This document shows positions 1 through 5,162 of a DNA stretch of 10,511 nt, in pieces. The DNA lies in the NCBI GenBank assembly GCA_031257135.1, contig JAIRPH010000054.1, forward strand, positions 1-10,511, in the 5' to 3' direction. Source of the stretch: Spirochaetaceae bacterium. GTDB lineage: Bacteria; Spirochaetota; Spirochaetia; Treponematales; Breznakiellaceae. Both the position numbers and the translations under genes were made by a program. The notes beneath the pieces were generated by a model that was given only the letters and a program-made list of their open reading frames with translations, searched no databases and was not told the DNA's origin. The first letter of the stretch is position 1. Each line of letters starts with the position of its first letter.

Positions 1-140
1 CGGCGGAACTCAGGTCCGGCTACGGCGTCGCGCAACGCGGCATCGCCTGAGAGAAACGGCATAAGCGGCGTCCTCATCGGCAGACGGTTAATACTCTGAA
101 TCTCAGGATTTTCCCAAATCAGCGAAACAGATTTCTTCAT
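1..140 (-). CDS. Beta-galactosidase, glycoside hydrolase family 2 (N-terminal fragment, runs off left edge)
   Basis: The minus strand opens with ATG at 138-140 and stays open to the window edge, giving 46 codons. The first residues are MKKSVSLIWENPEIQSINRL, followed by PMRTPLMPF. The pattern WENPE-x3-INRLP-x-R is the characteristic opening of LacZ-type family 2 beta-galactosidases, just before the SLNG-W-F segment of the sugar-binding domain, which would lie beyond the edge. Such enzymes hydrolyse terminal beta-D-galactosides, usually in the cytoplasm, and no signal peptide is visible here. An in-frame TAA lies 9 nt upstream, so this ATG is the first possible start. The ribosome-binding site is poor (AAGATAT). 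The gene is divergent from mnmE across 126 bp. Recognition rests on this short N-terminal motif only; another family 2 enzyme, such as a beta-glucuronidase-like protein, is less likely but possible. Confidence 0.72.
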   Translation of the reverse strand, partial: MKKSVSLIWENPEIQSINRLPMRTPLMPFLSGDAALRDAVAGPEFR

Positions 141-223
141 ATAAATATCTTAATACGATATTGGAACATAACGGAGAAATTTTACTGAAATTATTGGCTG
201 AAAAATCGTTTTCTGTATAGCAT

Positions 224-253
224 TTGACAGAAGTATCGAAGCCGGTTTATTAT
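224..253 (+). promoter_or_regulatory. Sigma-70 promoter of mnmE with very short leader
   Basis: A perfect -35 hexamer TTGACA at 224-229 is followed after 18 bp by TATTAT at 248-253, five of six matches to the -10 consensus. Transcription would start near 260, only about 7 nt before the mnmE ATG at 267. No Shine-Dalgarno sequence is present in that interval. The rest of the 141-266 intergenic region is AT-rich; I did not find a convincing promoter for the divergent beta-galactosidase gene in it. Confidence 0.65.
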
Positions 254-266
254 GCGCTGATTTACT

Positions 267-1649
267 ATGAATTCCTATAACGATGATGCTCCGATTGCCG
301 CGGTTGCTACGGTTTCAGGAGAAAGCGCCTTGGCGGTTATCAGGACCTCCGGCAAAGATGCGGTTGCTTTACTGGCTGAGGTTTTTTCCCGTCCTCAGAA
401 ACTCCGGGAAGCCCCGGGCAATACGATAGTTTACGGCTGGATACTGGAGAAAGACGCAAAAATTGATGAAGTTCTCGTTTCGGTATACCGGAGTCCCCGC
501 AGTTATACCGGCGAAGACGGCGCGGATATTTCCTGTCACGGCGGGACCGCCGCAGTCCGGGGGATAATGCGGGTTCTCCGCAAGGCGGGCTTTCGGGACG
601 CTCTGCCGGGAGAGTTTACCTTCCGGGCGTTTATGAAGGGTAAACTGGACCTCACTAAAGCGGAATCAGTGATGGAGCTGGTATCCGCAAAAACGGATCG
701 AGGACGGTCTCATGCGGTGGGACGGCTGTCTGGAGGGCTGGAGCAGGAAATCCAAGGGGCGAAGACTCTGCTGGTGCAGGTTCTCGCGGGGACGGAACTG
801 TTTTTAGACTACTCGGAAGACGAGTTTTCCGCGCCGGAAGCCGAAGGGCGTCTGCCTGACCGCGCGCTGGCGGAGTCCGCGCTGGTCAGGCTCCGCGCGC
901 TGGCGGACTCTTACCGCATGGAACGGCTCTGCCATGACGGGGCATTAGCGGTCATCGCGGGGCGTCCCAATGCGGGGAAGTCGAGCCTTTTCAATCTGCT
1001 TCTCAAGGAAGACCGCTCGATTGTGACCGACATACCCGGAACTACCAGAGACTGGATCGAGGCGTGGATTTCCATTGACGGCATCCCTATCCGTTTAGCG
1101 GATACCGCGGGGCTTCGGGACGCGGGAGACAAGGTTGAACAAATCGGGGTTGCCCGGAGCCGGGAACTTTTGGAAACCGCGGATATCGCGCTATACCTGA
1201 TTGATGGAACCCGCGGCATCGCGCCGGAAGACGCGGTTTTCTTGCAAAACCAGAAAAACCCTACGATAGCAGTGTGGAACAAACTCGACGCCGCGGCTTT
1301 GCCGGAAAACGGGACGGATTATCCTCTTTTGGGAATCAGCGCGAAAACCGGGGCGGGTATTTCTGAGCTTAAAGCCGCTCTCGTCTCTCGGCTGACCGAT
1401 TGCTCAAAAGCTCCTGAAGGATGGGGCTATTCCTCTGTAGGAATAGCCACGGAACGCCAGAAAACGCTCGTCGATAGGGCTACTGCGAGTCTGGAAGAAA
1501 CGCTGACCCTTGCCGACCGCGGACAGCCGCTGGACTTAATCGCTCCCTTGCTGAGGGAAGCGGTGAACGCCCTCGGCGAGATAACCGGCGAGGTTTCCGC
1601 CGCGGACATTCTGGAAGTCATGTTCAGCAAATTCTGCGTCGGCAAGTAG
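267..1649 (+). CDS. mnmE: tRNA uridine-5-carboxymethylaminomethyl(34) synthesis GTPase MnmE
   Basis: MnmE (TrmE) works with MnmG to build the carboxymethylaminomethyl group on wobble uridine 34 of certain tRNAs, in the cytoplasm, using a formyl-tetrahydrofolate-type one-carbon donor and GTP. The 460-residue product has the usual family length and order: a folate-binding N-terminal domain (about 1-120), a helical domain, and an inserted G domain. The G motifs are GRPNAGKS (232-239), the switch Thr pair in IPGTTRD (257-262), DTAG (279-282), NKLD (338-341) and SAKTG (358-362). The protein ends in the diagnostic C-terminal FCVGK, whose Cys is needed for tRNA modification. A TGA at 258-260 in the same frame makes ATG 267 the first available start. 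There is no recognisable Shine-Dalgarno; see the promoter entry. It stands alone here rather than next to rpmH-rnpA-yidC, where many bacteria keep it. Confidence 0.97.
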   Translation: MNSYNDDAPIAAVATVSGESALAVIRTSGKDAVALLAEVFSRPQKLREAPGNTIVYGWILEKDAKIDEVLVSVYRSPRSYTGEDGADISCHGGTAAVRGIMRVLRKAGFRDALPGEFTFRAFMKGKLDLTKAESVMELVSAKTDRGRSHAVGRLSGGLEQEIQGAKTLLVQVLAGTELFLDYSEDEFSAPEAEGRLPDRALAESALVRLRALADSYRMERLCHDGALAVIAGRPNAGKSSLFNLLLKEDRSIVTDIPGTTRDWIEAWISIDGIPIRLADTAGLRDAGDKVEQIGVARSRELLETADIALYLIDGTRGIAPEDAVFLQNQKNPTIAVWNKLDAAALPENGTDYPLLGISAKTGAGISELKAALVSRLTDCSKAPEGWGYSSVGIATERQKTLVDRATASLEETLTLADRGQPLDLIAPLLREAVNALGEITGEVSAADILEVMFSKFCVGK

Positions 1650-1665
1650 GCTTAGGAAGGAGCCT
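1648..1665. terminator. Small hairpin between the convergent mnmE and glnK stop codons
   Basis: AGGCT (1648-1652) can pair with AGCCT (1661-1665) across an 8-nt loop. The stem overlaps the last bases of the mnmE stop and the end of the glnK stop. It sits in the only 15 bp between the two convergent genes, so it is positioned as a two-way terminator. The stem is short and no U-tract follows on either strand, so termination is uncertain. Confidence 0.25.
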
Positions 1666-2006
1666 CAGCCGATTGCCTCGGAACCGGTTTCGCCGGTTCT
1701 GATGCGGATGCATTCCTCGATGGGTACGATGAATATCTTACCGTCTCCGATTTCGCCGCTCCGGGCGCCTCGGATGATGGCGTCAACCGTAGGCTGTACA
1801 AAGCGGTCATTCACCGCTATTTCAACGCGAACCTTCTTTAAAAGATTCACCTCCATTTCGACGCCTCGGTAATGCTCGGTATACCCTTTCTGCTGTCCGC
1901 ATCCCATAGCGTTTGTAATCGAAATCTTGAACACCTCGGCTTTATACAGCTCCTGCTTAACTTCGTTAAGAACGTGAGGCTGAATATAGGCAATAATCAG
2001 TTTCAT
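1665..2006 (-). CDS. glnK: Nitrogen regulatory protein P-II (GlnK-like), lacking the Tyr-51 uridylylation site
   Basis: P-II proteins are trimeric cytoplasmic sensors that bind ATP/ADP and 2-oxoglutarate; GlnK types dock on AmtB and block ammonium entry when nitrogen is plentiful. The 113-residue length is typical. Visible family features are the T-loop GCGQQKGYTEHYRGVEME (35-52), the B-loop ARSGEIGDGKIF (81-92) and the C-loop RIRTGE (101-106). Tyr-46 is present, but position 51, the uridylylated Tyr of the E. coli proteins, is Met. That resembles Bacillus-type GlnK, which is not uridylylated. The ATG lies 16 bp after the amtB stop; an AAGGAG (2019-2024) overlaps that stop, 12 nt from the start. 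It is the second gene of the amtB operon and so probably shares its sigma-54 control. A NifI-type P-II is less likely because of the amtB partnership and canonical length. Confidence 0.92.
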   Translation of the reverse strand: MKLIIAYIQPHVLNEVKQELYKAEVFKISITNAMGCGQQKGYTEHYRGVEMEVNLLKKVRVEIAVNDRFVQPTVDAIIRGARSGEIGDGKIFIVPIEECIRIRTGETGSEAIG

Positions 2007-2022
2007 GCTTTTTTACGGCTCC

Positions 2023-3369
2023 TTACATATTGCTGAAAATCTGGAAACCCGTGTAGGCTTCGCTCTTATGCTCGCTGAGGTCCAGACCCATCATCTCGTC
2101 TTTCGCGCTCACCCGCAGACCGATAACCGCTTTAATCGCAAGGAAAAGCCCGAGGCTGGTAAAGGCAGACCACGCGCCTACCGAGAGAACTCCGGCAAGC
2201 TGGCGTCCAAGCTGAGTGAAGCCGCCGCCGTGGAGCAAGCCCAGCGCGACGCCTTCCACGTTGCCCCAAATGCCGACCGCCAAAGTGCCGAAGATGCCGC
2301 ATACCAGATGTACCGACGACGCTCCAACCGGATCGTCGATTCTGAGAACTTTGTCGATAAACTCGACCGCGAGAACCACCAATATCCCCCCGATAAAGCC
2401 GATAACGATTGACGCTCCCGGAGAAACCACCGCGCACGGCGCGGTGATTGACACCAGCCCTGCAAGGATGCCGTTCATTGTCATCGACACGTCAGGCTTT
2501 TTGAACCACGCCCACGAAAGGCTGAGGGACCCTAACGCGCCGGCGGACGCGGCGAGACACGTCGTTACCGCGACTCTGGCGAGGATAGACCCGCCTTCGC
2601 CCACGGCCGTGCCGGTAGAGGCGGCGTTGAAGCCGAACCACCCGAACCAGAGGAGCAGTACCCCAAGACAGGCGAAGGGGATGTTGTGTCCCGGAAAGGC
2701 TTTGACCAAAACCGCGCCGTCTGGACTTTTCACATATTTTCCCAGCCGGGGACCGACAATCATCGCGCCCATCAGCGCGGACCAGCCTCCTACGGAATGA
2801 ACCACCGTAGAACCCGCGAAGTCGTGAAAGCCCAGTTTCGACAGCCAGCCGCCGCCCCAAATCCAATGCCCTTGAATGGGGTAGATAAAAGCCGAGATAA
2901 AGGTACTGTAAACCAAATAGGACTTAAACTGAGTCCGTCCCGCCATCGCGCCGGACACGATAGTCGCGGCTGTCGCGGCAAATACTACTTGGAAGAACCA
3001 GCTTTTGTAGAAGTTTCCGGCAGAGGCGGTAATCTCCATCGGTCCCTTGAAAAAATCCGACGCGCCGATAAGTCCGCCCAGCGAGTCGGAGCCGTACATG
3101 AAGCCCCAGCCTATCGCCCAGTACGCGATGGCTCCGAGGCAGAAGTCCATGAGGTTTTTCATGGTGATATTAGAAGCGTTTTTGGCGCGGGTAAGTCCGG
3201 TTTCGACCAGCGCGAAGCCCGCCTGCATAACGAATACAAGAATGGCTCCGATGAACAGCCACATCATATCCACTGAGAATTCCCAAGAATATAGGTCTCC
3301 ATCTTCGGCAAAAAGTCCGGTTCCCGCGGACAGAACGCATATTCCTGCCAACAACAATTTTTTCAGCAT
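2023..3369 (-). CDS. amtB: Ammonium transporter AmtB
   Basis: AmtB/Amt/Rh channels are trimeric inner-membrane proteins that take up ammonium. The 448-residue product starts with a signal-like segment (MLKKLLLAGICVLSAGTGLFA, possible cleavage near residue 21), as in other AmtB precursors, followed by a series of hydrophobic helices. Family landmarks are the periplasmic pore region SWFFQVVFA (123-131), FHDFAGSTVVH with Asp-183 and pore His-191, and SSVHLVCGIFG with the second pore His-354. The cytoplasmic tail LDLSEHKSEAY (429-439) is the conserved Amt C-terminal motif that communicates with GlnK. The ATG is preceded by AGGAGG (3377-3382) at 7 nt. It is first in a two-gene operon with glnK and has a sigma-54 promoter immediately upstream. 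The sequence looks complete and ordinary. Confidence 0.96.
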   Translation of the reverse strand: MLKKLLLAGICVLSAGTGLFAEDGDLYSWEFSVDMMWLFIGAILVFVMQAGFALVETGLTRAKNASNITMKNLMDFCLGAIAYWAIGWGFMYGSDSLGGLIGASDFFKGPMEITASAGNFYKSWFFQVVFAATAATIVSGAMAGRTQFKSYLVYSTFISAFIYPIQGHWIWGGGWLSKLGFHDFAGSTVVHSVGGWSALMGAMIVGPRLGKYVKSPDGAVLVKAFPGHNIPFACLGVLLLWFGWFGFNAASTGTAVGEGGSILARVAVTTCLAASAGALGSLSLSWAWFKKPDVSMTMNGILAGLVSITAPCAVVSPGASIVIGFIGGILVVLAVEFIDKVLRIDDPVGASSVHLVCGIFGTLAVGIWGNVEGVALGLLHGGGFTQLGRQLAGVLSVGAWSAFTSLGLFLAIKAVIGLRVSAKDEMMGLDLSEHKSEAYTGFQIFSNM

Positions 3370-3402
3370 CTTTGATCCTCCTATAGGCGCTGAATATTAC
3401 TT

Positions 3403-3418
3403 AGCAGAAAATGTGCCA
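3403..3418 (-). promoter_or_regulatory. Sigma-54 (-24/-12) promoter of amtB-glnK
   Basis: Read on the minus strand this is TGGCAC-ATTTT-CTGCT, against the sigma-54 consensus TGGCAC-N5-TTGCW. The invariant GG and GC are exactly 10 bp apart. The start site would fall near 3393, giving a leader of about 23 nt that contains the AGGAGG of amtB. An enhancer-binding protein such as NtrC is then required. Two imperfect dyads lie upstream, TATCG-N8-CGATA at 3431-3448 and a TGCGC...GCGTA element at 3470-3487. They are possible activator sites, but neither matches the NtrC consensus well. Confidence 0.75.
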
Positions 3419-3494
3419 GCTTTTCTTATCTATCGTTATACGGCGATAATCAGCTTTTTCATGGCAAGATACGCATAGCATAGCGCAACTTTAG

Positions 3495-3537
3495 TACAAA
3501 AAGGTAGGCATCAAAACGATAAAAGCACCTTTTTGTA
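3495..3537. terminator. Long A/U-tract hairpin between amtB and lysA
   Basis: TACAAAAAGGT (3495-3505) and ACCTTTTTGTA (3527-3537) are perfect 11-bp inverted arms around a 21-nt loop. On both strands the 3' arm contains a run of five T after ACC, so it could act as a two-way intrinsic terminator. For the minus-strand genes it would lie about 50 nt after the lysA stop and upstream of the amtB promoter. The large loop and low GC in the stem make it a weak candidate. Confidence 0.4.
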
Positions 3538-3547
3538 GTTTATACGC

Positions 3548-3575
3548 GAAAGAAGTCCGCTGGAGAACTTCTTTC
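3548..3575. terminator. Hairpin just downstream of lysA
   Basis: GAAAGAAGT (3548-3556) pairs perfectly with ACTTCTTTC (3567-3575) around a 10-nt loop. It begins 9 nt after the lysA stop codon. On the lysA strand the 3' arm is pyrimidine-rich, but it is followed by GCGTATAAA rather than a U-tract. It may protect the 3' end or act together with the hairpin at 3495-3537. The whole stretch 3370-3584 otherwise holds only the amtB control sites. Confidence 0.4.
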
Positions 3576-3584
3576 TGTATAGCC

Positions 3585-4874
3585 TTACGAGAAGGTCTTG
3601 AGGGCTTCTCTATCCAAAGTGGCAAAATAGTCGTCTATCGTTTCAGGTCTGCGAATCAAACATATTGAACCGTCAGGACGCAGAAGGAGTTCCCCGCACC
3701 GAAGTTTGCCGTTATAGTTGAAGCCCATAGCCCTGCCGTGCGCGCCTGCATCGTGAATGACCGCTAAATCGCCGGCTTCGCCATAATCGCCGGCTTCGCC
3801 GGTATTAATAGAAGGAAGCCGCCGCTGTACCGCAAACTTATCGTTGTTTTCGCAAAGACTGCCTACCACATCGCAGATTTCCGTGAGCGGCGCGGTTTCC
3901 TTGCCGGGGATCGTAATGTGATGATAGGCTCCGTACAATGCCGGACGCATGAGGTCCGCCATACACGCATCAAGCCCGATATACTCCCGATAGATGCTCT
4001 TACGGTGAATCGCCCGGGAAACGAGCCACCCATAAGGACCGGTTATGACCCGCCCCCACTCGGTATGGATGCCCAGCGGATCGAGACCTGCCGGCAGGAT
4101 AATAGCGTCGTAGGCTTTCCTGATGCCCGCGGCAAGGCAGGTATAATCGACCGCCTCCTGATCGAGCCGATAGGGAATACCAACGCCTCCGCCGAGGTTC
4201 ACGAATTCCAGACGGATTCCTATCCTTTCCTGAAGCTCGACCGCAAGCTCGAAAAGAATCCGGGCGGTTTCTATGTGATATTCGGGGTTCAGCTCGTTAG
4301 AGGCTACCATAGTATGGAGGGCGAACCGAGACGCTCCGTTATCCCGAAGCAAGGCGAACCCCGCAAAGAGCTGTTCCCGAGTGAAGCCGTATTTCGCCTC
4401 TTCCGGTTTGCCGATAATAGCGTTGCCTTCCTTGAGGGGTCCCGGGTTATACCGGCATGAAATGAGCGCGGGAATCCGGGCGGTTCGTTTCAGGAATTCG
4501 ATGTGGGTATAATCATCAAGATTGATCGCGGCTCCTAGTTCAAGGGCTTTTCGGTATTCCCGCGCCGGAGTTTCGTTAGAGGTGAACATCAGGTCTTCGC
4601 CTTTCATGCCCGCCATATCCGCCAGAAGCAGTTCCGGGAGGCTCGAACAATCCGCGCCGAACCCCATATCCGCCAGAATTTTGAGGATAAACGGATTCGG
4701 CAGAGCTTTCACCGCATAGTGCTGTTTGAAAGAAGGAAAAATCGAAAAGGCTTTGAGAATTGCCGCCCCGTTCCGGCGGATAGCGTCCTCATCGTAAAGA
4801 TAAAACGGCGTAGGATACCGTTCCGTCAACGCTTCCAACGCCTGCTTAGATAAAGGAAAAGTTTTTACGCTCAT
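3585..4874 (-). CDS. lysA: Diaminopimelate decarboxylase LysA
   Basis: LysA is a PLP enzyme of alanine-racemase fold type III that converts meso-diaminopimelate to L-lysine in the cytoplasm. The 429-residue product shows PTPFYLYDE (21-29), the PLP lysine in HYAVKALPNP (Lys-56), ADCSSLPELLLA (74-85), NLGGGVGIPY with the phosphate-binding glycines (226-235), GSLCENNDKFA (338-348) with the Cys-Glu pair of the active site, and GFNYNGKLRCGELLL (384-398). LHTMVASN replaces the usual LHCHIGS, as I recall for the clostridial/treponemal branch. A direct repeat encodes GEAGDYGEAGD (359-369), which looks like a local six-codon duplication next to GDLAVIHDAGAHG. No clear Shine-Dalgarno precedes the ATG (only AAGAAC). 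A PLP decarboxylase of a related branch, such as carboxynorspermidine decarboxylase, is less likely. Confidence 0.9.
   Translation of the reverse strand: MSVKTFPLSKQALEALTERYPTPFYLYDEDAIRRNGAAILKAFSIFPSFKQHYAVKALPNPFILKILADMGFGADCSSLPELLLADMAGMKGEDLMFTSNETPAREYRKALELGAAINLDDYTHIEFLKRTARIPALISCRYNPGPLKEGNAIIGKPEEAKYGFTREQLFAGFALLRDNGASRFALHTMVASNELNPEYHIETARILFELAVELQERIGIRLEFVNLGGGVGIPYRLDQEAVDYTCLAAGIRKAYDAIILPAGLDPLGIHTEWGRVITGPYGWLVSRAIHRKSIYREYIGLDACMADLMRPALYGAYHHITIPGKETAPLTEICDVVGSLCENNDKFAVQRRLPSINTGEAGDYGEAGDLAVIHDAGAHGRAMGFNYNGKLRCGELLLRPDGSICLIRRPETIDDYFATLDREALKTFS
3767..3800. repeat. 18-bp-offset tandem duplication inside lysA
   Basis: AATCGCCGGCTTCGCC occurs at 3767-3782 and again, identically, at 3785-3800. 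The offset of 18 bp keeps the reading frame and duplicates six residues (GEAGDY) in LysA. The unit contains the small palindrome CCGG-CTTCG-CCGG in its second copy. Perfect identity suggests a recent slippage event. Confidence 0.85.
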
Positions 4875-4929
4875 AGTGTTCTTATTATATCCCGCTTATG
4901 CAATATCTTACCGTAATCGGCATACTCTG

Positions 4930-4959
4930 AGAATACCCGGTTCAGGCGGATTCCGTCAA
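4930..4959 (-). promoter_or_regulatory. Sigma-70 promoter of lysA
   Basis: On the minus strand TTGACG (4954-4959) is followed after 18 bp by TATTCT (4930-4935). The leader to the lysA ATG would be about 48 nt. The same two hexamers, with a 17-bp spacer, occur at the esterase promoter (9675-9703). A perfect TATAAT also lies at 4884-4889, only about 10 nt before the ATG, but it has no good -35 and would give a nearly leaderless mRNA. The -35 box abuts the 23-bp repeat array that begins at 4962. Confidence 0.5.
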
Positions 4960-4961
4960 GC

Positions 4962-5107
4962 CCGCCCGCCGGTTAAGTTATTTTCTTAACTACAATTAAG
5001 AGACCTCCTTAACTACGGTTAAGTTACCTCCTTAACTAGGGTTAAGAGAAAGTCTAACGCGTAGGTTAGAGAAAGTCTAACGCGTAGGTTAGAGAGAGTC
5101 TAACGCG
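4962..5107. repeat. 23-bp tandem array of dyad-symmetric repeats
   Basis: Five complete units begin at 4985, 5008, 5031, 5054 and 5077. Each contains an inverted repeat, with dyad centres at 4992.5, 5015.5, 5038.5, 5061.5 and 5084.5, exactly 23 bp apart. Units 1-3 are type A, CTTAAC-N4-GTTAAG; in unit 1 the inner pair is lost and the dyad is CTTAA-N6-TTAAG. Units 4-5 are type B, TCTAAC-GCGTAG-GTTAGA. A right half-site (GGTTAAG, 4971-4977) in correct phase stands to the left, and a left half-site (TCTAAC, 5099-5104) to the right. Linkers of five to seven bases are AGACCTC, TTACCTC or AGAAAG-like. The array lies between the stop of the MMPL gene and the -35 box of lysA. Function is unknown: operator array, structured RNA or a spreading repeat are all possible. 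The remaining 5108-5162 shows nothing I can identify, and no convincing terminator for the MMPL gene. Confidence 0.93.
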
Positions 5108-5162
5108 CTAGTCCGGCAGACAGGTCGGGACGGAGTATTGCCGCAAAAGAGCTTACTCGATG

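Noticed and set aside
1681..1699. GAACCGG-TTTCG-CCGGTTC hairpin near the 3' end of glnK as a terminator
   Set aside because: It lies within the coding sequence for the conserved RTGETGSEA tail of P-II and has no U-tract, so it is most simply a by-product of coding sequence.
2005..3478. Several plus-strand open frames of 135-196 codons, and shorter minus-strand ones, over amtB
   Set aside because: All overlap amtB, and their translations are rich in Arg, Pro and Ser with no family resemblance. amtB itself is complete with its conserved His residues.
3918..4460. A 180-codon plus-strand open frame opposite lysA
   Set aside because: It is antisense to a complete lysA, with no domain and no ribosome-binding site noted.
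4884..4889. Perfect TATAAT as the main lysA promoter
   Set aside because: No acceptable -35 lies 16-18 bp upstream and it is only about 10 nt before the ATG; TTGACG-18-TATTCT upstream is better, so it is kept only as an alternative.
4962..5107. CRISPR array
   Set aside because: The units are 23 bp with only 5-7 bp between dyads, the linkers are themselves repeated rather than unique spacers, and no cas genes are in view.
4875..5162. Lysine riboswitch (L-box) upstream of lysA
   Set aside because: The leader after the proposed promoter is only about 48 nt, far too short, and the region further upstream is a simple tandem dyad array without the L-box layout.
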